From Kitasatospora paranensis (GTDB lineage Bacteria > Actinomycetota > Actinomycetes > Streptomycetales > Streptomycetaceae): a stretch of DNA of 64,000 nucleotides. The position numbers and the translations under genes were made by a program. This document shows, piece by piece, positions 18,547 through 30,775 of this stretch. The stretch lies in contig NZ_BAABKV010000001.1 in assembly GCF_039544005.1 (NCBI RefSeq), positions 6,944,001 through 7,008,000 of the forward strand, given 5' to 3'. The notes beneath the pieces are model-generated. The model saw only the letters and a list, made by a program, of their open reading frames with translations. It was not told the DNA's origin and ran no database searches. Position 1 is the first letter of the stretch. Every line of letters starts with the position of its first letter.

Positions 18547-19098
18547 GTGACCACCCAGGACACCGTCCTCGCCGAGCTGCTCGCCAGCCGGATCAAGGAC
18601 GTCCCCGACTACCCGAAGCCCGGCGTGCTGTTCAAGGACATCGCGCCGCTGCTGGCCGACGCCGAGGCCTTCGGCGCGCTCACCCGGGCGCTGGCCGACC
18701 GCGCCGCGGCGCTCGGCGCGACCAAGGTGGTCGGCCTGGAGGCGCGCGGTTTCGTCCTCGCGGCGCCGGCCGCCGTCGCAGCCGGCCTCGGCTTCGTGCC
18801 GATCCGCAAGAAGGGCAAGCTGCCCGGCGAGGTGTTCGCCCGGTCGTACGACCTCGAGTACGGCTCCGCCACTCTGGAGGTGCAGTGCGACGCGTTCGCA
18901 CCGGGTGAGCGGGTGCTGGTGGTCGACGACGTGCTGGCCACCGGCGGCACCCTGGGCGCCTCGCTCGACCTCGTCCGCGAGGCGGGCGCCCTGCTCGCCG
19001 GCGTGGTCGTGCTGATGGAGCTGAGCTTCCTGCCGGGCCGCGAGCGGCTGCTGCCGCACCTGGCCGGCGCCCCGCTGGAGGCGCTCGTCACCGTCTGA
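18547..19098 (+). CDS. apt: Adenine phosphoribosyltransferase
   Basis: This 183-residue purine salvage enzyme makes AMP from adenine and PRPP. The PRPP-binding loop VLVVDDVLATGGTL and the conserved DYPKPGVLFKDI, GLEARGF and FVPIRKKGKLPG stretches are present. GTG 18547 matches the family start. apt directly before relA is the usual streptomycete order; both touch purine nucleotide pools. Confidence 0.96.
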   Translation: MTTQDTVLAELLASRIKDVPDYPKPGVLFKDIAPLLADAEAFGALTRALADRAAALGATKVVGLEARGFVLAAPAAVAAGLGFVPIRKKGKLPGEVFARSYDLEYGSATLEVQCDAFAPGERVLVVDDVLATGGTLGASLDLVREAGALLAGVVVLMELSFLPGRERLLPHLAGAPLEALVTV

Positions 19099-19315
19099 GC
19101 GCACGGCTGCCCGCACGGCCGGGTGCGCCCCCGGGCGGCGGCCGGAGCGATCGGGCCGCCGCCCCGGCGTTTCCGCACGCCGGGCGGCCGACCGGCAGGG
19201 CCGCACTCTCGGTACCATGAAGATTCATCCCCTCCCGGTTGTGCGACCGGCGGGTGCGACCGATGGCGCGAACGCCCGTCCGAGGGGAACGGCCCCGCGC
19301 CCCCGAGGAGTGTCC

Positions 19316-21727
<2,412 letters not shown>

Positions 21728-21752
21728 CCCGCCGGGCCCGTAGCGGCCCCGC

Positions 21753-21821
21753 GGCCCGCCGGAGCGCACTCCGGCGGGCCGCACCACGCGAAGGGGCCCC
21801 CTCGGTGAGGGGGCCCCTTCG
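21753..21821. terminator. Double hairpin terminator between relA and the DUF349 gene
   Basis: Two perfect hairpins stand in tandem: 21753-21764 with 21769-21780 (12 bp), and 21789-21803 with 21807-21821 (15 bp, 3-nt loop). They lie between converging genes. Confidence 0.8.
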
Positions 21822-21840
21822 GTGTCTCGTTCCGGACGCG

Positions 21841-23070
21841 TCAGCCGCTGAACTCCTGCAGGCTGCGCTGCGCCTGCTCCAGCAGCTCCTCGCGGCCCGC
21901 CAGCTCGGCCTCCAGCTTGGCGACCCGGTTGGCGTTGCCGGCCGCACGGGCCTTCTCCAGGTCACCGCGGAGCCGGTCGACGGCCTGCTGCAGCAGCCCG
22001 GTCATGCCGGCCGCGCGGGCCTTGGCCTCCGGGTTGGTGCGCTGCCACTCGGCCTCCTCGGCCTCGCGGACCGCCCGCTCGACGGTGTTCAGCCGGCCGT
22101 CCAGCTGCGGCCGGGCGGCGCGTGGCACGTGCCCGATCGCCTCCCAGCGCTCGTTCACGCTGCGCAGCGCGGCCTTCGCCGCCTTCAGGTCGGTGACCGG
22201 CAGGATCGCCTCGGCCTCGACCAGCAGGGCCTCCTTGAGCTTCTGGTTCTCGCCCTGCTCGGCGTCCCGCTCGCTGAACGCGGCGGACCGGGCCTGGAAG
22301 AAGACGTCCTGCGCGCCGCGGAACCGCGCCCAGAGCTCCTCCTCCGCGTCCCGCTGCGCCCGGCCCGCGGACTTCCACTGGGCCATCAGGTCGCGGTAGC
22401 GCGCCGCCGTGTCGCCCCACTCGGTGGAGCCGGAGAGCGCCTCCGCCTCGGCGACCAGCTTCTCCTTCTCCGCCCGGGCGTGCTCACGCTCGTTGTCCAG
22501 CGCCGCGAAGTGCGACTTGCGGTGCTTGGAGAACACCGAGCGGGCGTGCGAGAAGCGGTGCCACAGCTCGTCGTCGCTCTTGCGGTCCAGGCGCGGCAGG
22601 CCCTTCCAGGTGTCCACCAGGGCGCGCAGCCGGTCGCCGGCCTCCCGCCACTGGGTCGACTCCGCGAGCTGCTCGGCCTCGGTGACCAGGGCCTCCTTGG
22701 CGGCCCGGGTCTCGTCCTGCGCCTTGGCGCGGGCGGCCCGCCGCTCGCTCTGCCGGGTCTCGATCTCCCCGGTCAGCGTCTCCAGCCGCTTGGCGAGCGC
22801 GTCGAGATCGCCCACCGCGTGGGCCTCGGTGACCTGGGCCTTGAGGTGGTCGAGCGCGACCTGGGCCTCCTTGGCCGCCAGGTCGGTCTTGCGGACCCGG
22901 TGCTCCAGCAGGCCGATCTCGGCCTCCAGCCCCTGGTACTTGCGCTCGAAGTAGGCGAGAGCCTCCTCCGGGGAGCCCGCCTGCCAGGAACCGACGACGC
23001 GTTCGCCCTCGGCCGTCCTGACGTACACGGTCCCCTGCTCGTCGACACGGCCCCACGGGTCGCTGCTCAC
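21841..23070 (-). CDS. DUF349 coiled-coil protein
   Basis: This protein of about 409 residues is almost wholly alpha-helical. Several DUF349 repeats are recognisable by a recurring Trp-Lys/Arg-Glu pattern (LVDTWKGLPRLDRKSDDELWHRF; YRDLMAQWKSAGRAQRDAEEELWARFR; NERWEAIGHVPRA). Long heptad stretches at each end suggest coiled coils. GTG 23070 gives VSSDPWGRVDEQG, a more plausible start than the upstream one in the repeat-poor leader. DUF349 proteins have no firmly established role. It is convergent with relA. Confidence 0.85.
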   Translation of the reverse strand: MSSDPWGRVDEQGTVYVRTAEGERVVGSWQAGSPEEALAYFERKYQGLEAEIGLLEHRVRKTDLAAKEAQVALDHLKAQVTEAHAVGDLDALAKRLETLTGEIETRQSERRAARAKAQDETRAAKEALVTEAEQLAESTQWREAGDRLRALVDTWKGLPRLDRKSDDELWHRFSHARSVFSKHRKSHFAALDNEREHARAEKEKLVAEAEALSGSTEWGDTAARYRDLMAQWKSAGRAQRDAEEELWARFRGAQDVFFQARSAAFSERDAEQGENQKLKEALLVEAEAILPVTDLKAAKAALRSVNERWEAIGHVPRAARPQLDGRLNTVERAVREAEEAEWQRTNPEAKARAAGMTGLLQQAVDRLRGDLEKARAAGNANRVAKLEAELAGREELLEQAQRSLQEFSG

Positions 23071-23267
23071 AGCGCCTCCTCCACATGACGTCCCTGCCGC
23101 GCCGGCGGTACGGGTACGTCGTCCACAGTTGAATTCGCGGCGGACCGTCGGGTCCGCCGTCCACACCGCCGAGAGCTGCCGAGGGTGACGGCCGACGGTC
23201 AGGGCACCCTATACAACAGCAACATAGGCGACCAGCGTCGGTGCTGTCCGCATCCGGGCCGGACGAT

Positions 23268-23323
23268 TTCCGGCGCGCTGCGCCCGGGACCGCTCGCGGC
23301 GGCCCGGGCGCAGCGCGCCGGAA
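23268..23323 (-). terminator. Terminator after the peptidyl-prolyl isomerase gene
   Basis: A perfect 21-bp stem (23268-23288 with 23303-23323, 14-nt loop) begins 3 nt beyond the stop codon of the minus-strand gene. Confidence 0.8.
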
Positions 23324-23326
23324 GGA

Positions 23327-24130
23327 TCAACCCTTGGCCGTGGTGACCGAGTTGAGTACGACGTTCGCGTTCGGGGCGCCGTCGCCGGTGCCGCCCTGCA
23401 CGCCGCCGCCCGCGATGTTCTGGACCACGTCGAGGCCGCCGGTGATCTTGCCGAACGGGGTGTAGTTCGGCGGCAGCTGGGTGTCCTTGTAGACCAGGAA
23501 GAACTGGCTGCCGTTGGTGCCCGCGCCGGCGTTGGCCATCGCGACGGTGCCCGCCGGGTAGGTCGCGCCGGTCAGGTTCTCGTCCGCGAACTGGTAGCCG
23601 GGGCCGCCGGAACCGGAGCCGGTCGGGTCACCGCACTGGAGCACGTAGATGCCCTCGGTGGTGAGGCGGTGGCACTTCGTGTGGTCGAAGTACTGCTGGC
23701 CGGCCAGGTAGACGAACGAGTTCACGGTGTGCGGCGCCTTGGCGGCGTTCAGCGCGATCGTGACCTTGCCGCAGCTGGTGTCCAGCGACATGGTGTAGTT
23801 CGCCTTGGTGTCGATCGACATCGCCGGCTCGGTCTTGAACTGCTTGCCGTTCGGCTGGCCGGCCGCCGGCGTGGTGCACCCCTTGACCGGGGCCGCCGCG
23901 GCGGTCGGGCTGGCCGCGGTGGTGGGCGCGGCCTGGGCCGCGGGCTTCTTGTCGGAGTCGAAGACGCCGCCGGCCCAGGAGCCGACCGCGGCCGCCACCA
24001 CGACGCCGGCCACGACGCCGGACACGATGTTGCGCTGCCTGCGCTTGCGCTGGGCCTCCACCCGGCGCTCCATCTGCCGCTCGTACTTCTCGCGGGCGAG
24101 CTGACGTCGTCGCTGTTCGCTGCTGACCAC
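23327..24130 (-). CDS. Membrane-anchored cyclophilin-type peptidyl-prolyl isomerase
   Basis: This 267-residue protein has a basic cytoplasmic N-terminus, a membrane segment (NIVSGVVAGVVVAAAVGSWA), an Ala/Pro/Thr linker and a C-terminal cyclophilin domain facing outside. The cyclophilin signature is altered but visible: KAPHTVNSFVYLAGQQYFDHTKCHRL, GPGYQFADE, and AGAGTNGSQFFLVYKD. It likely assists folding of exported proteins, which fits its place near the Sec and relA genes. The frame is intact and a terminator follows. Confidence 0.9.
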   Translation of the reverse strand: MVSSEQRRRQLAREKYERQMERRVEAQRKRRQRNIVSGVVAGVVVAAAVGSWAGGVFDSDKKPAAQAAPTTAASPTAAAAPVKGCTTPAAGQPNGKQFKTEPAMSIDTKANYTMSLDTSCGKVTIALNAAKAPHTVNSFVYLAGQQYFDHTKCHRLTTEGIYVLQCGDPTGSGSGGPGYQFADENLTGATYPAGTVAMANAGAGTNGSQFFLVYKDTQLPPNYTPFGKITGGLDVVQNIAGGGVQGGTGDGAPNANVVLNSVTTAKG

Positions 24131-24376
24131 CGGCCGAGTCTCCTACTTCCTGGTGCGCGGGTGTGGGTTCCGGTGCGGATCATCGCATCCGTAGGCGGCC
24201 AAGTGTAGGGACATCGTCCGTAAGTACGAGATGAAGCGGCGATGAGAACTCCCCGGACCACCCGCCCGGCGCCACCCCTATCTGGTTCGCTCCCGGTGCC
24301 GTGCCGCCGGTAGGCTGCGGTGTGACCAGGCGGTGACATCGCGGACCCCGCCAACCGAATCGACCGAAGGACTCGC

Positions 24377-25084
24377 GTGTTCGTCGCCGGATTTCCCGCC
24401 GGAGCCTGGGGCACCAACTGCTACCTGGTCGCTCCGGCCGCCGGCGAGGAGTGCGTGATCGTCGATCCCGGGCACGAGGCGACGCAGGGCGTCGAGGACC
24501 TCATCCGCGAGCACCGGCTCAAGCCGGTCGCGGTGCTCCTCACCCACGGCCACATCGACCACATCGCCTCCGTGGTGCCGGTCTGCGGCGCCCGGGGCGT
24601 GCCGGCCTGGATCCACCCCGAGGACCGCTACATGATGGCCGATCCGGCCCGCGGCCTGGGCCGCGCACTCGGGCAGCAGATCATGGGCTCGATCACCGTC
24701 GGCGAGCCCGACGACGTGCGCGAGCTGAAGGACGGCAGCGTCCTGGAGCTGGCCGGCCTGGAGCTCACGGTCGACCACGCCCCCGGCCATACCAAGGGGT
24801 CGGTGACCTTCCGGACGCCTTCGAGTGACGACATCCCTCCGGTGCTGTTCTCGGGCGACCTGCTGTTCGCCGGCTCCATCGGGCGCACGGACCTCCCCGG
24901 CGGGGACAGCGACGCGATCATGGCGTCGCTCGCCCGGGTGTGCCTGCCCCTCGACGACGCGACCGTGGTCCTGTCCGGCCACGGCTCCCAGACCACCATC
25001 GGCCGTGAGCGCGCCACCAACCCCTACCTCGTGCAGGCGGCGGGAGCGCCGATCGCTCCGGCCATCCCGCGACGAGGAATGTGA
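24377..25084 (+). CDS. MBL-fold metallohydrolase (glyoxalase II-like)
   Basis: This 235-residue metallo-beta-lactamase-fold enzyme has the metal site THGHIDHI (HxHxDH). Further ligands lie in HAPGHTKGSV, FSGDLLF and SGHGSQT. It resembles the short glyoxalase II-like hydrolases usually found beside hisS in actinomycetes. The true substrate is unknown. The start is GTG 24377. Its stop overlaps the hisS GTG, so the two are coupled. Confidence 0.9.
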   Translation: MFVAGFPAGAWGTNCYLVAPAAGEECVIVDPGHEATQGVEDLIREHRLKPVAVLLTHGHIDHIASVVPVCGARGVPAWIHPEDRYMMADPARGLGRALGQQIMGSITVGEPDDVRELKDGSVLELAGLELTVDHAPGHTKGSVTFRTPSSDDIPPVLFSGDLLFAGSIGRTDLPGGDSDAIMASLARVCLPLDDATVVLSGHGSQTTIGRERATNPYLVQAAGAPIAPAIPRRGM

Positions 25085-26358
25085 CGGAAGAGACGTTGAG
25101 CACCTTCTCCGCCCCCAAGGGCACCTACGACCTGCTGCCGCCCAGCTCCGCGACGTACCTGGCGATCCGCGAGGCCCTCGCCGGGCCGCTGCGCCGGGCG
25201 GGCTACGGCTACATCGAGACCCCGGTCTTCGAGGACACCAAGCTCTTCTCCCGCGGCGTCGGCGAGTCCACCGACATCGTCACCAAGGAGATGTTCTCGC
25301 TCACCAAGCGGGGCTCCGAGGACCTCGCGCTGCGCCCCGAGGGCACCGCCTCGGTGCTGCGCGCCGCACTCCAGGCCAACCTGCACAAGCTCGGCAACCT
25401 GCCGGTCAAGCTCTGGTACTCCGGCTCCTTCTACCGCTACGAGCGCCCGCAGAAGGGCCGCTACCGACAGTTCTCGCAGGTCGGCGCGGAGGCCGTCGGC
25501 GCGGAGGACCCGGCGCTGGACGCCGAGTTGATCATCCTCGCCGACGACGGCTTCCGCTCGCTCGGCCTGAGCCGGTACACGCTGCTGCTCAACAGCCTCG
25601 GCGACAAGCAGTGCCGGCCGGTCTACCGGGCCGCGCTGGTCGAGTTCCTGGCCGGCCTCGACCTCGACGAGGACACCCGCCGCCGCGCGGAGATCAACCC
25701 GCTGCGCATCCTCGACGACAAGCGCGAGTCGGTGCAGGCCCAGCTGACCGACGCCCCGATGCTGCGCGACTACCTCTGCGAGGAGTGCAAGGCGTACGAC
25801 GAGCAGGTCCGCGGTCTGCTGACCGCCGCCGGCGTCGCCTTCACCGACGACCCCAAGCTCGTCCGCGGCCTCGACTACTACACCCGCACCACCTTCGAGT
25901 TCGTGCACAACGGCCTCGGCGCGCAGTCCGCGATCGGCGGCGGCGGCCGCTACGACGGCCTGTCCGAGATGCTCGGCGGCCCGGCCCTGCCGTCCGTCGG
26001 CTGGGGCCTCGGGGTGGACCGTACCTTCCTCGCCATGGAGGCCGAGGGCATCGTCCTCGACCTGCCCTCCGCCACCGCCGTGTACGCGGTCGCGCTCGGC
26101 GAGGAGGCCAAGAACGTGCTCTTCGCCAAGACGGTCGAGCTGCGCCGGGCCGGTGTCGCCACCGACCTCGCGTTCGGCGTCAAGAGCATCAAGAACGCCA
26201 TGAAGTCCGCCGACCGCTCCGGCGCCCGCTTCGCGCTGATCGCCGGGGACCGAGATCTCGCCGCCGGTGTCGTCCAGCTCAAGGACATGACCACCGGCGA
26301 GCAGGTCCCCGTCGAACTCGACGCACTCGTATCCACCCTGAAGGAGAAGCAGCTGTGA
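25081..26358 (+). CDS. hisS: Histidyl-tRNA synthetase
   Basis: This class II synthetase of 425 residues charges tRNA-His. Motif 2 lies around WYSGSFYRYERPQKGRYRQF. The histidine-specific sequences LRPEGTASVLRA and GLDYYTRTTFEF are present, as is the C-terminal anticodon-binding domain. GTG 25081 overlaps the upstream gene; the stop overlaps the aspS GTG (GTGA). The frame is intact. Confidence 0.96.
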   Translation: MTEETLSTFSAPKGTYDLLPPSSATYLAIREALAGPLRRAGYGYIETPVFEDTKLFSRGVGESTDIVTKEMFSLTKRGSEDLALRPEGTASVLRAALQANLHKLGNLPVKLWYSGSFYRYERPQKGRYRQFSQVGAEAVGAEDPALDAELIILADDGFRSLGLSRYTLLLNSLGDKQCRPVYRAALVEFLAGLDLDEDTRRRAEINPLRILDDKRESVQAQLTDAPMLRDYLCEECKAYDEQVRGLLTAAGVAFTDDPKLVRGLDYYTRTTFEFVHNGLGAQSAIGGGGRYDGLSEMLGGPALPSVGWGLGVDRTFLAMEAEGIVLDLPSATAVYAVALGEEAKNVLFAKTVELRRAGVATDLAFGVKSIKNAMKSADRSGARFALIAGDRDLAAGVVQLKDMTTGEQVPVELDALVSTLKEKQL

Positions 26359-28139
26359 TCCGCACGCACGACGCGGGCACGCTCCGCGCGGAGCACGCCG
26401 GAACGACCGTCACCCTGGCCGGCTGGGTCGCCCGCCGCCGCGACCACGGCGGTGTCGCCTTCATCGACCTGCGCGACGCCTCCGGCACCGTGCAGATCGT
26501 CGTCCGCGACCTCGACTCGGTGCACGGCCTGCGCGCCGAGTACTGCGTCAAGGTCGTCGGCGAGGTCCGGGTCCGCCCCGAGGGCAACGAGAACCCGGAC
26601 ATCGCCACCGGCGCGGTCGAGGTCGTCGTCAGCGACATCGAGGTGCTCTCCGAGGCCGCCCCCGTCCCGTTCCCGGTCGCCGAGTACGAGCCCGGCACGG
26701 TCAACGAGGAGGTCCGGCTGCGCTACCGCTACCTGGACCTGCGCCGCGAGGGCCCGGCCCGCGCGCTGCGGCTGCGCTCGAAGGTCAGCAACATCATCCG
26801 CCGGGTGATGGAGGAGAACGACTACCTCGACATCGAGACGCCGTACCTCACCCGCTCCACCCCCGAGGGCGCCCGCGACTTCCTCGTCCCCGTCCGCCTG
26901 CAGCCGGGCTCCTGGTACGCCCTGCCGCAGTCGCCGCAGCTGTTCAAGCAGCTGCTGATGGTGGCCGGCATGGAGCGCTACTACCAGATCGCCCGCTGCT
27001 TCCGGGACGAGGACTTCCGCGCCGACCGCCAGCCGGAGTTCACCCAGCTCGACATCGAGGCCTCGTTCGTCGACCAGGAGGACATCCTGGCCCTCGGCGA
27101 GAAGGTCATCGGCGCGATCTGGCGCGAGGTGCACGGCTACGAGATCCCGAACCCGCTGCCGCGCATGAGCTACGCGGACGCCATGTCCCGCTACGGCTCG
27201 GACAAGCCGGACGTCCGCTTCGGCCAGGAGCTCACCGACCTCACCGGGTACTTCGCCGGTACCGAGTTCCGGGTCTTCCAGGCCCCGTACGTCGGCGCCG
27301 TCGTCATGCCCGGCGGCGCCTCGCAGCCGCGCAAGCAGCTCGACGCCTGGCAGGACTGGGCCAAGGCGCGCGGCGCCCGCGGCCTGGCCTACGTGCTGGT
27401 GGACGCGGAGACCGGCGAGCTGCGGGGCCCGGTCGCCAAGAACCTCTCCGAGGAGCACCTCGCGGGCCTGGCCGCCGCCGCCGGCGCCAAGCCCGGCGAC
27501 GCGGTGTTCTTCGCCGCCGGCAAGAAGGCCCCCTCCCAGGAGCTGCTCGGCGCGGCCCGCCTGGAGATCGGCCGCCGCTGCAACCTGATCGACGAGTCGC
27601 AGTGGGCCTTCCTCTGGGTGGTCGACTTCCCGATGTTCGAGCCGATCGAGGACGACAAGGGCGAGTTCCAGGGCTGGCACGCGGTGCACCACCCGTTCAC
27701 CGCGCCCACCGCGGAGTCGCTCGCGACCTTCGACACGGACCCGGGCGCGGCGCTCTCCAACGCCTACGACCTGGTGCTGAACGGCTCGGAGCTGGGCGGC
27801 GGTTCGATCCGTATCCACCAGCGCGACGTGCAGAAGCGGGCGTTCGACGCGATCGGTCTCTCCGAGGAGGAGGCTGCCTCGCAGTTCGGCTTCCTGCTCG
27901 ACGCGTTCAACTACGGCCCGCCGCCGCACGGCGGCGTCGCGTTCGGCCTGGACCGCGTGGTCACGCTGCTCGGCGGGTACGACACCATCCGGGACGTCAT
28001 CGCCTTCCCGAAGACGTCCACCGGCGGCGACCCGCTGACCGGTGCCCCCACCCCGATCACCCCGGCGCAGCGCCGCGAGGCGGGCGTCGACGCGAAGCCG
28101 AAGTCCGAGACCAAGTCGGACACCGAGCCCAAGGCCTGA
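26355..28139 (+). CDS. aspS: Aspartyl-tRNA synthetase
   Basis: This bacterial-type AspRS of 594 residues has an N-terminal OB-fold anticodon domain (TLAGWVARRRDHGGVAFIDLRD), catalytic motif 2 CFRDEDFRADRQPEFTQLD, QSPQLFKQ, a GAD insertion domain (about 290-420), and motif 3 in GGVAFGLDRVVTLL. The C-terminus is a short charged tail. It is translationally coupled to hisS and ends at a terminator. Confidence 0.96.
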   Translation: MIRTHDAGTLRAEHAGTTVTLAGWVARRRDHGGVAFIDLRDASGTVQIVVRDLDSVHGLRAEYCVKVVGEVRVRPEGNENPDIATGAVEVVVSDIEVLSEAAPVPFPVAEYEPGTVNEEVRLRYRYLDLRREGPARALRLRSKVSNIIRRVMEENDYLDIETPYLTRSTPEGARDFLVPVRLQPGSWYALPQSPQLFKQLLMVAGMERYYQIARCFRDEDFRADRQPEFTQLDIEASFVDQEDILALGEKVIGAIWREVHGYEIPNPLPRMSYADAMSRYGSDKPDVRFGQELTDLTGYFAGTEFRVFQAPYVGAVVMPGGASQPRKQLDAWQDWAKARGARGLAYVLVDAETGELRGPVAKNLSEEHLAGLAAAAGAKPGDAVFFAAGKKAPSQELLGAARLEIGRRCNLIDESQWAFLWVVDFPMFEPIEDDKGEFQGWHAVHHPFTAPTAESLATFDTDPGAALSNAYDLVLNGSELGGGSIRIHQRDVQKRAFDAIGLSEEEAASQFGFLLDAFNYGPPPHGGVAFGLDRVVTLLGGYDTIRDVIAFPKTSTGGDPLTGAPTPITPAQRREAGVDAKPKSETKSDTEPKA

Positions 28140-28160
28140 CGCAGGTCGGCTAACCTTTCA

Positions 28161-28196
28161 CGGCCCCGGACGGTGCATCCGCACCGCCCGGGGCCG
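28161..28196 (+). terminator. Terminator after aspS
   Basis: A 16-bp stem (28161-28176 with 28181-28196) with one G-U type mismatch and a 4-nt loop ends the hisS-aspS transcript. Confidence 0.7.
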
Positions 28197-28235
28197 GTCC
28201 ACAACGGCGTGCGACGACAGAAGGGTCCCTCAACC

Positions 28236-28742
28236 ATGGCCGTGCGTACCAGAGTCGAGCTGCCGCCGGATGCGCCCGCGACCCGGCGGGTACACATGGC
28301 GGCGTTCCCCGGGCCGGACGAGGCCGACCTGGTGGACGCGCTACGCCGCGACCCCGCCTGGATCCCCGACCTCTCGCTGGTCGCCGTCGACAGCCGCGAA
28401 CTCGTCGTCGCGCACGCCCTTCTGACGCGCATTCAGGTCGGCGACGGCTGGGGGCTGGCGCTCGCCCCGGTCGCCGTCGCGCCCGAGTGGCAGCGCAAGG
28501 GGATCGGCGCCCTGGTGGTGCGGGCCGCCCTGGAGGCCGCCGAGCAGGCCGGTGAGCGCCTGGTCGTCGTCCTCGGCGATCCCGGCTACTACGGCCGGTT
28601 CGGCTTCGTCCCGGCCTCCCGCCACGCGATCTCCGGCCCGTACGACGTCCGTGACGACTGCTTCCAGGCGCTGCCGCTGGCCGGCTACGACGGCGCGCCG
28701 TCCGGGCTGTGCCGCTACCCGGGGCCGTTCGACGGCGTCTGA
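28236..28742 (+). CDS. GNAT-family N-acetyltransferase
   Basis: This protein of about 168 residues has the acetyl-CoA-binding motif A, VAPEWQRKGIGALVVRAALE, followed by GDPGYYGRFGFVPA, typical of the YhbS-like GNAT branch. The substrate cannot be deduced. ATG 28236 is the best start. Its 3' end overlaps the convergent LysR gene by 28 nt. Confidence 0.88.
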   Translation: MAVRTRVELPPDAPATRRVHMAAFPGPDEADLVDALRRDPAWIPDLSLVAVDSRELVVAHALLTRIQVGDGWGLALAPVAVAPEWQRKGIGALVVRAALEAAEQAGERLVVVLGDPGYYGRFGFVPASRHAISGPYDVRDDCFQALPLAGYDGAPSGLCRYPGPFDGV

Positions 28743-29689
28743 TCCGCGAGCCCGTCCGGCCCGTCCGGCCCGTCCGGCCCGGGCTGCCGCCGGCCCACCG
28801 GCACCGTCTCCCGGCAGCTGCGCACGAACGCGGCCACCGCCGGGGTGATCGGCAGTCCGGCGGGCCAGTACAGGCCCACCCGGCTCGGGCTGAGCCCCCG
28901 CACCCGGCGGTGGACCACCCCGGGCCGCGGGCTGAGCCGCGCGATCGTCGCCGGCGCGAATCCGATGCCCTGGCCGCAGGCGACGGCGGTCAGCCACTCG
29001 TCGGGGTTGTGCGCCACCGCGCCGATCCGCACCGGGCGGCCGTGCCGCTCCTCCGTGCCGAGCCAGTAGTCGCGCCAGAACCCGGACTCCTGCGGGATCG
29101 CGACGAAGGCCTCGTCCAGCAGCTCCGTGAGGTCCACCTCGTCCCGGCCGGCCAGCCGGTGCCCGTCGGGCAGCGCCACCCAGCGCTCCTCCACGCCGAG
29201 CGGAGCGCAGTCGTAGGTGGCGTCCAGCACGCCGGGCGGCGCGTGCCACAGGGCCAGGTCGATCTCGCCGGCGGCCAGCCCGGAGGTGGGGTCGAACCAG
29301 TTGTTCTGCCGCAGCTCGACCCGCCAGCCCGGCATGCGGCGGGCGAACGCCTCGATGGTGGCCAGCCCGACCAGGTTGATCGTCGAACCCTCGAACCCGA
29401 CCCGGAGCGTTCCGCTGCCCAGCGTGGCGGTCTGGCGGGTCGCCCGGAGCGCCTGCTCCCAGGCGGCGAGCACGGCGGGTACCCGGGCGGCGAGCTCGCG
29501 GCCGGCCGGGGTCGGGGACATCCCTGCCCGGGACCGTTCGAACAGGGCCACCCCGAGCGTCTCCTCCAGCCGGCGGATCTGCTTGGTCAGCGTCGGCTGC
29601 GACACCAGCAGCCGGGAGGCCGCCGCGGTGAGCTGGCCCTCCTCGTGGACCACGGCGAAATACCGCAGCAGCCTGGTGTCGATGTCCAT
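28715..29689 (-). CDS. LysR-family transcriptional regulator
   Basis: This 324-residue regulator has an N-terminal winged helix (LLRYFAVVHEEGQLTAAASRL, SQPTLTKQIRRLEETLG) and a C-terminal periplasmic-binding-like effector domain. The last residues are a low-complexity GPDGPDGPDG tract encoded inside the overlap with the GNAT gene; a lost base could have extended it. No obvious target gene is divergent from it except ppk2, 255 bp away. Confidence 0.9.
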   Translation of the reverse strand: MDIDTRLLRYFAVVHEEGQLTAAASRLLVSQPTLTKQIRRLEETLGVALFERSRAGMSPTPAGRELAARVPAVLAAWEQALRATRQTATLGSGTLRVGFEGSTINLVGLATIEAFARRMPGWRVELRQNNWFDPTSGLAAGEIDLALWHAPPGVLDATYDCAPLGVEERWVALPDGHRLAGRDEVDLTELLDEAFVAIPQESGFWRDYWLGTEERHGRPVRIGAVAHNPDEWLTAVACGQGIGFAPATIARLSPRPGVVHRRVRGLSPSRVGLYWPAGLPITPAVAAFVRSCRETVPVGRRQPGPDGPDGPDGLADQTPSNGPG

Positions 29690-29944
29690 GCCGACAGGTT
29701 ATGGAATGCGTGATTGGACCGCGCCGCCGGGGTGCGCCAGAGTTGATCTCTCCGATCACGGGGGACGGGGACCGGCAGTGCAGGGGGCTGCCGGTACCCG
29801 CCGTGGCCGCACCGCCCCCCGCCCGGCAACGCGCCCCGCCGCCCCCACCCCGCCGCGCCGCCCGCGCCGCCCGGCCGGACCGCACGCACTGCGGTGACCC
29901 GCCGTCAGCCGTAGCGTGGGAGACCGGTCGGGATCGGAGGCGCG

Positions 29945-30757
29945 GTGGCGGAGAAGAAGAAGGGCGAGCGGCTTGCAAGGAAGCCGTACGAGCAGGAGCT
30001 GCTCAGGCTCCAGCTCGAACTCGTCCGCCTGCAGGAGTGGGTGCGCGCCGAGGGTGCCCGGGTCGTGGTGGTCTTCGAGGGCCGCGACGCGGCCGGCAAG
30101 GGCGGCGCCATCAAGCGCGTCACCGAGTACCTCAACCCCCGCATCGCCCGGATCGCGGCCCTGCCCGCCCCCACCGAGCGGGAGCGCGGGCAGTGGTACT
30201 TCCAGCGCTACGTCGAACACCTGCCCGGCGCGGGCGAGCTCGTCCTGTTCGACCGCAGCTGGTACAACCGGGCCGGCGTCGAGCGGGTGATGGGCTTCTG
30301 CACCGACGAGGAGTACTGGCAGTTCCTCCATCAGACGCCGAACTTCGAGCGGATGCTCATCGATGCCGGGATCCTGCTCCGCAAGTACTGGTTCTCGGTC
30401 AGCGACACCGAGCAGCAGCGGCGCTTCCGGGACCGCCTGGCGGACCCGATGCGCCGCTGGAAGCTCTCCCCGATGGACGTCGAGTCGATCACCCGCTGGG
30501 AGGACTACTCGCGCGCCAAGGACCAGATGTTCGGCCACACCGACACCGCGGAGTCGCCCTGGTACGTGGTGGAGAGCGACGACAAGCGCCGGGCCAGGAT
30601 CAACATGATCGCCCACCTGCTCTCCACCCTCCCGTACCGCGCGGTCGAGCCGCCGGCGGTCACCCTGCCCCGCCGGCCCGCGTCCCGCGGCTACCGCCGC
30701 CCGCCGCGCGACCTGCAGAAGTACGTCCCCGACCACGCGGCGGGCCTGGACGGGTGA
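29945..30757 (+). CDS. ppk2: Polyphosphate kinase 2
   Basis: This single-domain PPK2 of about 270 residues phosphorylates a nucleoside di- or monophosphate with polyphosphate. Walker A is FEGRDAAGKGGAI and Walker B LFDRSWYNRAGVE. The lid module contains RWKLSPMD, and SITRWEDYSRAKD follows. A GTG start at 29945 follows GGAGG. Motifs resemble class I (NDP-phosphorylating) enzymes, though class assignment needs alignment. Confidence 0.93.
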   Translation: MAEKKKGERLARKPYEQELLRLQLELVRLQEWVRAEGARVVVVFEGRDAAGKGGAIKRVTEYLNPRIARIAALPAPTERERGQWYFQRYVEHLPGAGELVLFDRSWYNRAGVERVMGFCTDEEYWQFLHQTPNFERMLIDAGILLRKYWFSVSDTEQQRRFRDRLADPMRRWKLSPMDVESITRWEDYSRAKDQMFGHTDTAESPWYVVESDDKRRARINMIAHLLSTLPYRAVEPPAVTLPRRPASRGYRRPPRDLQKYVPDHAAGLDG

Positions 30758-30775
30758 GGCCGGCGGCGGCCCCCG